A DNA stretch of 37,192 nt, taken from NCBI RefSeq assembly GCF_014656095.1, contig NZ_BNBT01000077.1, forward strand, positions 1 to 37,192, written 5' to 3'. This stretch comes from Streptomyces longispororuber. GTDB lineage: Bacteria > Actinomycetota > Actinomycetes > Streptomycetales > Streptomycetaceae. The notes under the pieces were generated by a model that saw only the letters and a list, made by a program, of their open reading frames with translations, did not search any database and was not told where the DNA came from. Of this stretch, positions 1-7,691 are shown in pieces. The translations under genes were made by a program, and so were the position numbers. Positions within the stretch are counted from its first letter, which is position 1. Each line of letters begins with the position of its first letter.

Positions 1-54
1 CTCGACTCGCCGTCGTCGCCCGCCCGTCCGCCAGTCGACGACGGCGGACAATCT

Positions 55-333
55 CAGCCCGTCCGGCGTTTGAGGACAAGGCCGCCAGGCCGATGAAGGG
101 TCAGCCGACCACGGCGGGACGCGGGCACTTCCAGCCCGTCCGACGTTTGAGGACGAGGCCGGAGGCCGATAAAGGGTCAGCCGACGGCGGTGGGACGCGG
201 GCACTCTCAGCCCGTCCGGCGTTTGAGGACGAGGCCGCCAGGCCGATGGAGGGGCAGCCGACCGCGGCGGGACGCGGGCACTCTCAGCCTGTCCGGCGTT
301 TGAGGACGAGGCCGCCAGGCCGATGGAGGGGCG
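55..333. repeat. Tandem array of a 77-bp Streptomyces-type intergenic repeat
   Basis: Four head-to-tail copies begin at 55, 132, 208 and 285 (period 76-77 bp). Each opens with CAGCCCGTCCGGCGTTTGAG and includes a GCCGCCAGGCCGATG segment and a GGGACGCGGGCACTC segment; the last copy is truncated near 333. A decayed copy may precede position 55. The CAGCCCGTCCGGCG...GAGGACGAGG core is a dispersed intergenic element that I remember from many Streptomyces genomes; here it is in tandem. The open frames crossing it carry no recognisable protein, so I treat 1-398 as non-coding. Confidence 0.85.
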
Positions 334-398
334 GGTGGGCGGGAGGAGAGAGGGGGCCGGGGCCGAGCCCCGGGGGCAGGGGGCCGGGCGGGGCACCG

Positions 399-404
399 TA
401 CCGT
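399..404 (+). promoter_or_regulatory. Candidate -10 box for a leaderless SURF1 mRNA
   Basis: TACCGT fits TANNNT and lies 7 nt before the GTG at 412, so transcription could start at the start codon. No convincing -35 hexamer is visible. This is inference from spacing only. Confidence 0.4.
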
Positions 405-411
405 GGAGGGC

Positions 412-1239
412 GTGTACCGGTTCCTCCTCACCCCCCGCTGGTGGGGGATCAACGTCTTCGTCGCGCTGGCGATCCCCGTCTGCCTCTTCATGGGCTCCTG
501 GCAACTCAGCCGCTTCGAGGACCGCGTGCAGGACCACGAGGACGCGAAGCGGCAGGCCACCGTCGACACCAGCGGAAAGGCGCGCCCCCTGGACGCGCTG
601 CTGCCGGTCGACCGGGAGACCTCCGGCGAGCGGGCGTCGGCCACGGGCCGCTACGGCAAGCAACTCCTCGTCCCGGACCGCACCTTGGACGGCGAGCGCG
701 GCTACTACGTCCTCACCCTGCTGCACACCACCGGCGGCAAGTCGCTGCCCGTGGTCCGCGGCTGGCTGCCGGGCGACGCCGACGCGCGGCGGGCGCCCGC
801 GCCGCCGCGGGGCGAGGTCACGGTGACCGGCGCGCTCCAGGCCTCGGAGAGCCCCAGCTCGGACGGCGTACGGACGGCGGGCGGCCTGCCCTCCGGCCAG
901 GTCGGCATGATCAGCGCGGCGTCGCTGGTGAACCTGGTCCCGGACGACGTGTACAACGCGTGGGTGACGCTGGAGCGGGGCACGGACGGCCTCAAGCCGG
1001 TTCCGGCGGCCGCGCCGGAGGACTCGGGCCTGGACATGAAGGCGTTCCAGAACCTGGGCTACACGGGTGAGTGGTTCGTGTTCGCGGGGTTCGTGGTGTT
1101 CATGTGGTTCCGGTTGTTCCGCCGCGAGCGGGAGGCCGCCCGCGACGCGGAGCTGGGCCTGATGCAGGCCGAGGCCGAGGACGCGCAGTCTCCCCTGAGC
1201 CCCCAGAGCCCCCAGACCCCCAAGGCCTCCGCGACCTGA
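412..1239 (+). CDS. SURF1 family cytochrome c oxidase assembly protein
   Basis: SURF1 proteins help assemble aa3-type cytochrome c oxidase, probably by handling heme a, in the cytoplasmic membrane. The N-terminus (YRFLLTPRWWG) leads into the first TM segment (about residues 12-32) ending in GSWQLSRFEDR, the family signature. A long extracytoplasmic domain follows, with a VVRGWLPGD-like SURF1 motif, then a second TM segment near residues 222-240 (WFVFAGFVVFMWFRLF). The product is 275 aa, normal for actinobacteria. An in-frame GTG at 403 is possible, but 412 gives the usual N-terminus and sits 7 nt after a TANNNT box. Proline-rich SPQSPQTP codons end the gene. It is monocistronic and converges with the next gene. 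Confidence 0.9.
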   Translation: MYRFLLTPRWWGINVFVALAIPVCLFMGSWQLSRFEDRVQDHEDAKRQATVDTSGKARPLDALLPVDRETSGERASATGRYGKQLLVPDRTLDGERGYYVLTLLHTTGGKSLPVVRGWLPGDADARRAPAPPRGEVTVTGALQASESPSSDGVRTAGGLPSGQVGMISAASLVNLVPDDVYNAWVTLERGTDGLKPVPAAAPEDSGLDMKAFQNLGYTGEWFVFAGFVVFMWFRLFRREREAARDAELGLMQAEAEDAQSPLSPQSPQTPKASAT

Positions 1240-1258
1240 GCACCCCGCGCGGCAGCGC

Positions 1259-1342
1259 CACCGCACCGCAGCCACCGCGCCGCAGCGCGACCGCACCGCA
1301 GCGCCACCGCACCGCAGCGCCACCGCACCGCAGCGCGACCGC
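1259..1342. repeat. 16-bp tandem repeat between convergent genes
   Basis: About five copies of (C/G)ACCGCACCGCAGCGC with exact 16-bp spacing fill the gap between the SURF1 stop and the stop of the membrane protein at 1345. No hairpin terminator is visible, so the array occupies the whole intergenic stretch. Confidence 0.8.
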
Positions 1343-1344
1343 GT

Positions 1345-2964
1345 CTACTGCGCGGGGAGCACCCCCGTCTTGTACACCGTCCCGGAGCAGGCGTTCGGGA
1401 CCGTCGCGGCCGCCGAAGGGGCGCCCGGCTCCGCCGTGAGGGAGAGCGCGACGCTGCCGTCCTTGGTGCCGTCCTCGGGGACGAGCTGCGTGGTCACGCC
1501 GCCCTCACCGCCCGCGCCCTCCGTGCCGGTGCCGCCGGTGCCGCCGCCTTCGGACGGGGACGGGTTCGGCGAGGGCTCGCCGCCGTCGGAGGGGCACGCC
1601 GCCGAGGGCACCCAGGCGAAGCGCACCTCGTACGCGGCGCCGGGCTTCAGGACCAGTGAGGTGGCTTCCTGGGCGGGGTCGGGCAGGCCGGTCGCGGCGT
1701 CGCCCGCGGTGTGGTCGACGACATTCACGGCGGCGGGGTCGGTCGCGCCCTGGGCGGTGGCGGCGACGGCGCCCGGGCTCGTCACGGTGCAGCTACTGCC
1801 GGAGACGTTGGCGATCCGGAAGGTGCCGTAGACCTTGCCGTCGGCGTCGGCGGGCGTGACGGAGCCGGAGGCGTCGCCGAGCTGGGCGGCGTCGCAGGCC
1901 GGGGAGCTGGCGGCGTCGGTGTCCTGGTCGCCCGGCTCGGTGCCGCCGCCGGTGGCGCCGCCCCTGCCGGTCTCGCCCTTGCCCTTGCCGCCCTTCTCCT
2001 TGCCCTTGCTGCCCTTCTCCTTGCCGTCCTTCTTGTCCTTCTTGTCCTTCTCGTCGGGCTTGGTGTCCTTGCCGGGGCGCTCGGCGGCCTTGCTGGCCTC
2101 ACCGCTGCCGCCCTGGCTCTCCTGGCTCTTGCCCGCGCCCGCGATGGACGGCCGCGCGTCGGAGTCGCCCGCGGAGCGGGTGACGTGCACGAGGGCGGGC
2201 ACGGCGGTGACCGCGAAGAGGACGACGGCGGCGGCACCGGCCAGCGCCTGGCGCTTCCGGGCCCGGCGCGCGGGCACCGCGTGCCGCAGCTTGTCCAGGG
2301 CGGAGTCGGCCGGCTCGATGTCCTGGACGGCGGAGCGCAGCAGCCGCCGCAGCGCCAGCTCGTCGTCGGCGAGACCCGCCGGTTCGCCCAGGTCGTCGGC
2401 GCCACCGGGGCCGGGCCCCGCACTCCGGTTCGCGCCGCCGTCGAGGGCGGTCAGCCGCCCGAGCCCGCGCAGCCGCTCCGTGAGGTCACCGTCCAGCCCG
2501 ACCGTCTCGACCGACTCAACCGACTCGACCGACTCGACCGTCCCGTTCTGCCCGACCGGCCCGTCCGGCTCGTCCTGTCCGACCGGCCCGACCTTCCGGC
2601 CCGCCCCGTCCGACCGATCCGGCCCCTTCGACCAACGCGGCCCGTCCGCCCGGCCGGACCCCTTCGGCCCGTCCGCCCGGCCAGACCCCTTCGGCCCGTC
2701 CGCCCGGTCCGGCGGCCCCTCCAGCCCGTCGGGTCCGTCGTCCTGCCCGCCCTGCCCGTGCTTCACCGTGTCGTTCCCAGCGTCGTGCTCACCGCGCTCA
2801 CCGCGCGCGGCTCCGTGCTCGCCGTGCTCGCCCTGCTCATCCCGCGCGCCGCGCCCGGCCCGGTCCGCCCCCTGCGCACGCCCGGCGCGGTCGTCACCGT
2901 GCTCGCGCTCGGCCGCCTCGCGCTCCGCGCGCGCGTCGCGTTCCCTGTCGCCCGTTCCGCTCAT
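1345..2964 (-). CDS. Single-pass membrane protein coupled to an ECF sigma gene; candidate anti-sigma factor
   Basis: The 539-aa product starts at an ATG overlapping the sigma-factor TGA (ATGA), so the two are probably translationally coupled. The first ~240 residues are charged low-complexity sequence, including a nine-residue KGSGRADGP repeat and a VES repeat. A short folded cytoplasmic segment follows (LRRLLRSAVQDIEPADSALD), then one TM helix around residues 262-282, a Lys/Asp/Gly-rich linker, and an extracytoplasmic domain with four cysteines and Ser/Thr/Pro-rich insertions. The outer domain resembles DUF4232-type secreted domains, but I am unsure. The topology (cytoplasmic helical segment, TM, sensor) and coupling suggest an anti-sigma role. 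I see no zinc-binding HxxxCxxC motif, so this is inference. Confidence 0.6.
   Translation of the reverse strand: MSGTGDRERDARAEREAAEREHGDDRAGRAQGADRAGRGARDEQGEHGEHGAARGERGEHDAGNDTVKHGQGGQDDGPDGLEGPPDRADGPKGSGRADGPKGSGRADGPRWSKGPDRSDGAGRKVGPVGQDEPDGPVGQNGTVESVESVESVETVGLDGDLTERLRGLGRLTALDGGANRSAGPGPGGADDLGEPAGLADDELALRRLLRSAVQDIEPADSALDKLRHAVPARRARKRQALAGAAAVVLFAVTAVPALVHVTRSAGDSDARPSIAGAGKSQESQGGSGEASKAAERPGKDTKPDEKDKKDKKDGKEKGSKGKEKGGKGKGETGRGGATGGGTEPGDQDTDAASSPACDAAQLGDASGSVTPADADGKVYGTFRIANVSGSSCTVTSPGAVAATAQGATDPAAVNVVDHTAGDAATGLPDPAQEATSLVLKPGAAYEVRFAWVPSAACPSDGGEPSPNPSPSEGGGTGGTGTEGAGGEGGVTTQLVPEDGTKDGSVALSLTAEPGAPSAAATVPNACSGTVYKTGVLPAQ
2641..2712. repeat. 27-bp in-frame coding repeat
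   Basis: Two complete 27-bp copies (2641-2667, 2668-2694) and a partial third encode KGSGRADGP repeats in the disordered N-terminal region of the membrane protein. The length is a multiple of three, so copy number can change without breaking the frame. Confidence 0.8.
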
Positions 2965-3614
2965 GCCGGGGCCTCCATGGCGACCCGCAGGGCGGCGATG
3001 CCGCGCGAGCCGTACGCCTTGACCGAGCCGAGCGATATGCCGAGCGTCTCGGCGACCTGGGCCTCGGTCATGTCGGCGAAGTACCGCAGGACGAGGACCT
3101 CGCGCTGGCGGCGCTGGAGGCCGCGCATGGCCTTGATCAGCTCGTCGCGCTCCAACTGGTCGTACGCGCCCTCCTCGGCGCTCGCCATGTCGGGCATCGG
3201 CTTGGTCAGGAGCTTCAGGCCGAGGATGCGGCGGCGCAGCGCGGACCGGGAGAGGTTCACGACGGTCTGGCGGAGGTACGCGAGGGTCTTCTCGGGGTCG
3301 CGGACGCGCTTGCGCGCGGAGTGCACGCGGATGAACGCCTCCTGTACGACGTCCTCGCACGAGGCGGTGTCGTCGAGGAGCAGGGCAGCGAGGCCGAGCA
3401 GCGAACGGTAGTGCGCGCGGTAGGTCTCGGTGAGGTGGTCGACGGTGGTGCCCGCGGTCACGGCCAACTCATCGCCCTCGCGCTGCGTCGGGATGCGGGC
3501 GGGCCGCGTCGCGGGCATGGGGGCGATCACCGGCATGCCGCCGGGTACGCGAGGCCGGCGGGACGGGCGCAGTGCCGCCGTGCCGCTCGCGGTGAATTCG
3601 AGTACCTCTGCCAC
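2961..3614 (-). CDS. ECF-type RNA polymerase sigma factor (SigE-like family)
   Basis: This 217-aa product would direct RNA polymerase to alternative promoters. Residues 1-55 are a basic, proline-rich extension. Region 2 lies at about 58-125 (LTETYRAHYRSLLGL, then DDTASCEDVVQEAFIRVH). Region 4 lies at about 148-212, with the helix-turn-helix AQVAETLGISLGSVKAYGSR. There is no region 3, as expected for ECF factors. The GTG start at 3614 has a GGGGGG/AAG purine run about 15 nt upstream, a little far, so the true start could differ slightly. It overlaps the downstream membrane-protein gene by ATGA, the usual layout of a sigma/anti-sigma pair. asd lies upstream beyond a 344-bp gap. Confidence 0.85.
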   Translation of the reverse strand: MAEVLEFTASGTAALRPSRRPRVPGGMPVIAPMPATRPARIPTQREGDELAVTAGTTVDHLTETYRAHYRSLLGLAALLLDDTASCEDVVQEAFIRVHSARKRVRDPEKTLAYLRQTVVNLSRSALRRRILGLKLLTKPMPDMASAEEGAYDQLERDELIKAMRGLQRRQREVLVLRYFADMTEAQVAETLGISLGSVKAYGSRGIAALRVAMEAPA

Positions 3615-3958
3615 GCCTGTTGGACACGCTTCCCCCCATCAGGGTTGTACGCGTCAGGCGTGGCGTTCGGCATCGCGTGCGCGGCGTGCCTCACATGCGC
3701 CGCTTTCCGCGGCGCGTCGATAGCCCCCATGCGTACCAGCTCTTCCCCTAAGCCCCATATGTCTGCCGCAGCGTTCCGGGCCGCCCGGCGGAGGGCGACG
3801 GCGAAGACGCGAGCGCCGCCCTCGCGGTTGCGACGGGCGGAAGCCGAATCTTCGAACGCGCGGACGCCCCAGTTCAAGCGGTCTGGACCATCAGATAGGA
3901 CACAGAACTTACACAGTTCCTACAGGGCGCTCCGCTTCGGGGAGCCTTATGGACGGCC
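3615..3958. other. Gap between asd and the sigma gene: candidate promoter and hairpins
   Basis: This 344-bp stretch is less G+C-rich near 3885-3925. On the minus strand GGAACT (3920-3915) could be an ECF-type -35 followed about 17 nt later by CTATCTG. A GAACT-TACAC-AGTTC inverted repeat occupies 3905-3919. A short minus-strand frame beginning near 3730 (MGAIDAPRKAAH...) has a purine-rich stretch upstream and runs into the sigma gene out of frame; I do not call it a gene. Confidence 0.35.
3929..3945 (-). terminator. Weak hairpin after asd
   Basis: GCTCC-GCTTCGG-GGAGC forms a 5-bp stem 14 nt beyond the asd stop codon. There is no U-run, so termination here is only possible. Confidence 0.35.
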
Positions 3959-5032
3959 TTACGGGGGGTTGGTTCCGTTGCCCGGGAACTCGCCCGCCAC
4001 CAACTCGGCGATCTGCACCGTGTTGAGGGCCGCGCCCTTGCGCAAATTGTCGCCGCACACGAAGAGTTCGAGTGCGGCGGGGTCGTCCAGGGCGCGCCGG
4101 AGCCGTCCGACCCAGGTGGGGTCGGTGCCGACGGCGTCGGCCGGGGTGGGGAACTCCCCGGCGGCGGGGTCGTCGAAGAGGACGACGCCGGGGGCGGTGG
4201 CGAGGATCTCGCGGGCGCGGTCGACGGTCACCTCGCCCTCGAAGCGCGCGTGGACGGTGAGCGAGTGGGTGGTGACGACGGGGACGCGGACGCAGGTGGC
4301 CGCGACCTTCAGGTCCGGCAGGCCGAGGATCTTGCGCGACTCGTCGCGGATCTTCATCTCCTCCGAGGACCAGCCGTCCTCGCGGACGGCGCCGACCCAG
4401 GGCACGACGTTGAGCGCGACGGGCTCCGGGAAGGGCCCGGTGTCGTCGCCGACGGCGCGGCGCAGGTCACCCGGCCCGGTGCCGAGTTCGCTGCCCGCGA
4501 CGAGCTGGATCTGCCGGCGCAGGGTGGCGACGCCGTCCCGCCCGGCCCCGCTGACCGCCTGGTACGAGGAGACCACCAGCTCCCGCAGGCCGAACTCCGC
4601 GTGCAGCGCCCCGAGCGCGACGATCATCGAGAGCGTCGTGCAGTTGGGGTTGGCGACGATGCCGCGCGGCCGCAGCCGGGCCGCGTGCGGGTTCACCTCC
4701 GGTACGACGAGGGGGACGTCGGGGTCCATCCGGAAGGCGGCGGAGTTGTCGACCACGACGACCCCGCGCGAGGCGGCCACGGGCGACCACTGCGCCGCGA
4801 CCTCGTCCGGCAGGTCGAACATGGCGACGTCGACGCCGTCGAAGACGTCCTCGTCCAGCGCGAGGACCTCGACCTCCTCCCCGCGCACGGCCAGCTTGCG
4901 GCCGGCCGAGCGCGGGGAGGCGACGAGTCTGATCTCGCCCCAGATGTCGGCGTGCTGCGACAGGATCTGGAGCATCACCGAGCCGACGGCCCCGGTCGCC
5001 CCGACGACCGCGAGCGTCGGCTTGCGGTTCAT
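3959..5032 (-). CDS. asd: Aspartate-semialdehyde dehydrogenase
   Basis: The enzyme reduces aspartyl-4-phosphate with NADPH to aspartate semialdehyde, the branch point to lysine/diaminopimelate, threonine, methionine and isoleucine. The 357-aa product begins with the dinucleotide-binding motif VVGATGAVG (residues 9-17). The nucleophile is Cys131 in ANPNCTT, and the catalytic His is probably His256 in VPVVTTHS. The SYQAVSGAG segment is characteristic of the family. Its ATG overlaps the ask TGA (ATGA), so aspartokinase and dehydrogenase are made from one coupled mRNA. Length and motifs are complete; nothing suggests a defect. Confidence 0.97.
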   Translation of the reverse strand: MNRKPTLAVVGATGAVGSVMLQILSQHADIWGEIRLVASPRSAGRKLAVRGEEVEVLALDEDVFDGVDVAMFDLPDEVAAQWSPVAASRGVVVVDNSAAFRMDPDVPLVVPEVNPHAARLRPRGIVANPNCTTLSMIVALGALHAEFGLRELVVSSYQAVSGAGRDGVATLRRQIQLVAGSELGTGPGDLRRAVGDDTGPFPEPVALNVVPWVGAVREDGWSSEEMKIRDESRKILGLPDLKVAATCVRVPVVTTHSLTVHARFEGEVTVDRAREILATAPGVVLFDDPAAGEFPTPADAVGTDPTWVGRLRRALDDPAALELFVCGDNLRKGAALNTVQIAELVAGEFPGNGTNPP

Positions 5033-5550
5033 CGCCCGGTGCCTCCATAGACCACGGCTTCGTCCGAGTCGGAGTCGAGACCGAAGGCGGTGTGCACGGC
5101 GCGCACGGCCTCGTTGACGTCCTCGGCGCGGGTCACGACCGAGATGCGGATCTCGGAGGTCGAGATCAGCTCGATGTTCACCCCGGCGTCGGTGAGCGCC
5201 TCGAAGAACGTGGCGGTGACGCCCGGGTTCGTCTTCATACCGGCGCCGACCAGGGAGATCTTCGCGATCTGGTCGTCGTAGCGCAGCGAGTCGAAGCCGA
5301 CGCGCTCCTTCGTCTTCTCCAGGGCGTCGATGGCCTTGCGGCCCTCGGACTTGGGCAGGGTGAAGGAGATGTCGGTCAGGCCCGTGGACGCGGCCGACAC
5401 GTTCTGGACGATCATGTCCAGGTTGATCTCGGCGTCGGCGACGGCGCGGAAGATCGCGGCGGCCTCGCCCGGCTTGTCGGGTACGCCCACGACCGTCACC
5501 TTGGCCTCGGACGTGTCGTGCGCGACACCAGAGATGATCGCCTGCTCCAC
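5029..5550 (-). CDS. Aspartate kinase beta subunit from an internal in-frame start
   Basis: An in-frame GTG (5550-5548, codon 251 of ask) is preceded by AAGGGG with 8 nt spacing. The 173-aa product starts VEQAIISGVAHD and contains both ACT domains without the kinase domain. Corynebacterium, Bacillus and mycobacterial class aspartokinases are alpha2beta2 enzymes made this way, and the start aligns with the C. glutamicum LysC-beta start region. The sequence shows the start signal; the heterotetramer is inferred from the family. Confidence 0.75.
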   Translation of the reverse strand: MEQAIISGVAHDTSEAKVTVVGVPDKPGEAAAIFRAVADAEINLDMIVQNVSAASTGLTDISFTLPKSEGRKAIDALEKTKERVGFDSLRYDDQIAKISLVGAGMKTNPGVTATFFEALTDAGVNIELISTSEIRISVVTRAEDVNEAVRAVHTAFGLDSDSDEAVVYGGTGR

Positions 5551-6300
5551 CTTGCGGTCCCCTTGCGGTTCGTTGCTGACCCAGGTGCCCTGCAGTCCGC
5601 TGAAGGACGAGCGCACGTGGATCGGGATGTTGTAGCGACGCGCGTACTCCACACAGCGGTGGAGCAGCACCTTGGACCCGGAGCTGGCCAGCTCCAGCAT
5701 GTCCCCGAAGCTGATCCAGTCGATCTTCCGGGCCTTCTTCACCACGCGCGGGTCGGCGGTGAACACGCCGTCCACGTCGGTGTAAATCTCGCACACCTCG
5801 GCGTCGAGGGCCGCGGCGAGGGCGACGGCGGTGGTGTCGGAGCCACCGCGCCCGAGGGTCGTGATGTCCTTCTTGTCCTGGCTGACACCCTGGAAGCCCG
5901 CGACGATGGCGATGTTGCCCTCGTCGAGCGCGGTCCGGATGCGGCCCGGCGTGACATCGATGATCCGCGCCTTGTTGTGGACCGAGTCGGTGATGACACC
6001 GGCCTGGCTGCCGGTGAACGACTGGGCCTCGTGGCCCAGGTTTTTGATCGCCATGGCCAGCAGGGCCATGGAGATCCGCTCTCCGGCGGTCAGCAGCATG
6101 TCGAATTCACGCCCGGCAGGGATCGGCGACACCTGCCCGGCAAGATCGATCAACTCATCCGTCGTGTCACCCATCGCCGACACCACGACGACCACCTGGT
6201 GGCCGTTCTTCTTGGCGTCGACGATGCGCTTGGCGACCCGCTTGATGCCTTCGGCATCGGCAACGGAGGAGCCTCCGTACTTCTGCACGACAAGGCCCAC
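5029..6300 (-). CDS. ask: Aspartate kinase, alpha subunit (full-length product)
   Basis: The enzyme phosphorylates aspartate, the first and feedback-controlled step of the aspartate amino-acid family. The 423-aa product has the amino-acid kinase domain at about 1-245 (VQKYGGSS at 5-12, TTLGRGGSDT, EIYTDVDGV) and two ACT regulatory domains at about 265-423. LTDISF in the first ACT domain and QNVS just before it match the region where feedback-resistance mutations are known in Corynebacterium LysC. The GTG start at 6300 has GAGGAG 5-6 nt upstream. A second, internal start for the beta subunit is visible (separate entry). It is the first gene of an ask-asd operon, with palindromes about 100 bp upstream of the start. 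Confidence 0.97.
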   Translation of the reverse strand: MGLVVQKYGGSSVADAEGIKRVAKRIVDAKKNGHQVVVVVSAMGDTTDELIDLAGQVSPIPAGREFDMLLTAGERISMALLAMAIKNLGHEAQSFTGSQAGVITDSVHNKARIIDVTPGRIRTALDEGNIAIVAGFQGVSQDKKDITTLGRGGSDTTAVALAAALDAEVCEIYTDVDGVFTADPRVVKKARKIDWISFGDMLELASSGSKVLLHRCVEYARRYNIPIHVRSSFSGLQGTWVSNEPQGDRKVEQAIISGVAHDTSEAKVTVVGVPDKPGEAAAIFRAVADAEINLDMIVQNVSAASTGLTDISFTLPKSEGRKAIDALEKTKERVGFDSLRYDDQIAKISLVGAGMKTNPGVTATFFEALTDAGVNIELISTSEIRISVVTRAEDVNEAVRAVHTAFGLDSDSDEAVVYGGTGR

Positions 6301-6392
6301 GTGCGCTCCTCGCTCAGTGAAGTTTCTTCCCGCGCTCCGGCGGTCAGCTCAGTCTAACGAGCGGCCGAATCCGCCCCCGGCAGTATCAGATC

Positions 6393-6417
6393 GTGAGATA
6401 TCCCGCTCACAAAGTGA
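6393..6417. promoter_or_regulatory. Overlapping palindromes upstream of ask
   Basis: GTGAG-N8-CTCAC (6393-6410) overlaps the perfect palindrome TCAC-AAA-GTGA (6407-6417). They lie about 95-115 bp before the ask start in locally A+T-rich DNA. TAGACT near 6354 on the minus strand could be a -10 box. A repressor or activator site for ask-asd is plausible but unproven. Confidence 0.4.
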
Positions 6418-6533
6418 TCAACTTCGGGGGCCGTCCGTCCTCCGGCCGCTCCGGGGACACCCCTGCCCGCAGGCGCTGCCGACCACTCCGGAAAGTGGGA
6501 CGGGTCACACGGCCGGACCCCGGCGCCCGGGCC

Positions 6534-6734
6534 TCAGTCCGCGTACTCCTTCAGCTTCGCCGTGTCCAGGGTGATGCCGACGGGCTCGGGCAGCTCCACG
6601 GTCTCGCCGAACGACCGCCGGATGACGCTGCGGTACGTACCGTCCTTCGGATGGGCGTGCACCACCGGCTCGTCGGTCTCCCGGTCGGCGAGCAGACAGA
6701 CGGGGATGCCGGTGGCGGCGTAGGCGCCCGGTGC
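6534..6734 (-). pseudogene. Remnant of a Uma2 (DUF820) family endonuclease, C-terminus only
   Basis: Directly after the stop of the next upstream pseudogene the same frame continues with about 64 residues and a stop. It contains AYAATGIPVCLLADRET, HAHPKDGTYRS, VELPEPVGITLDT and a KLKEY end. This is the typical C-terminal third of Uma2-like proteins (PD-(D/E)xK fold, about 190 aa in Streptomyces). The N-terminal two thirds and any start codon are missing, so it is a fragment cut off by a rearrangement. The ATG at 6738 gives a different, meaningless frame. Confidence 0.7.
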
Positions 6735-7567
6735 TCATCCGCGCTCCTTGGGCGCGTACCCCGACGCGCGGCGGATCTCGTCGACGTACCGGGTCACGTC
6801 CACGACCGGGGCGGGAGCCTGCCGGCGCGGGACGGCCAGGAAGGTGTCCGGGACCACGCCCGGGACGACGTGCGGCGCCCCGTCCTCGCTGTCCGCCAGA
6901 CACTCCGCGCGGCAGTCGGCGCACAGCCCGTTCACCAGCTCCGTGGTGGTCTCGGGCTCCTCGCAGAGCCCGCACACGAACACCGCGCGCGTGACGCGGG
7001 CGCGCCGCCGGGTCTTGGCCGGGGCCTTGGGCAGCTTCTTGGGGGGCATCTTGGTCTCCAATCGGGTACGGGTGAGGCCGCCCGGGTTCGTGACGGCCTC
7101 CGGCAGGCCGGCGGTCAGGGCCTGGGTGATGTCGGCCGGGGTCGCGCCGCGCGCCAGCCACTCCGCGGCCAGCGGCTCCAGCGCGCGGCAGTCCCGCTCG
7201 GACAGCGCGAGCCGCCGGTCCGCCGCGCGCAGCCCCGCGAGGGCCTGGCGGGCCGCACCGCCCTCCGGCTCGGGCTGCGGTCCTTGACCCAGCGCAGGTG
7301 CCCCGCCCCGGTCAGGCGCCCCATCGACGTACGCACGGCCTGCTGGCCGTACCGGGGGTGCTCGGCGGCGATGACCTTGTGCCCCATGGCCGCCCCGACG
7401 GGGAGGTGGTCGATGAAGGCCGCGATCTCCGCGTCGCGCTGGGGCAGGTGTGCGAAGTCGGCTTCGGTGTGCGGGGGTTCGTCACTCGCGTGACGCTTCC
7501 CGTAACCCGTTTTGGCCATCGGGTGGGACGGGGACGGCAGGACAGCATTAAGCTGGGCGTAAGCCAC
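6735..7567 (-). pseudogene. Broken helix-turn-helix / zinc-ribbon protein gene
   Basis: The 5' part (GTG at 7567, AAGAGG 7 nt upstream) encodes about 95 residues of a DNA-binding-like domain (HLPQRDAEIAAFIDHLP, RYGQQAVRTSMGRL, HLRWVKDR). Near 7283 the frame fails. The other frame resumes with QPEPEGGAARQAL, then EPLAAEWLARGATPADITQ, LTAGLPEAV and a Cys4 zinc ribbon (CGLC...CADC), ending at 6735. As I remember the Streptomyces family, both halves belong to one protein and the middle block between WVKDR and the PEPE linker is missing, so an internal deletion also shifted the frame. The 3' part has an ATG at 7049 with GGAG 6 nt before it and might be translated alone as a 104-aa zinc-ribbon protein. 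Confidence 0.65.
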
Positions 7568-7691
7568 GTTCGAACCTCTTCTTCGATACGTAGGACTAGG
7601 CCTCGGCACTGGTGTTGGTGACACCGGCCGGGGCCGCTTCATTGCCGCGAACCTAGAGCGGTTTTACGTTCCGAAGCAAGCTGACTACGAA

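Noticed and set aside
55..333. 77-bp array as a CRISPR array
   Set aside because: There are no spacers; the repeats are contiguous and of the Streptomyces intergenic type.
1711..3411. Long plus-strand frame opposite the sigma and membrane genes
   Set aside because: Arg/Leu/Val-rich shadow with no domain; the minus strand has recognisable products.
3527..3877. Minus-strand frame upstream of the sigma gene
   Set aside because: It starts with TTG without a ribosome site, shows no family, and overlaps the sigma gene out of frame. A shorter start near 3730 has a purine-rich stretch upstream but no other support.
7565..7580. GTTCGAAC as a tRNA T-loop or att site
   Set aside because: No flanking tRNA arms fold, and the sequence includes the start of the broken HTH gene.
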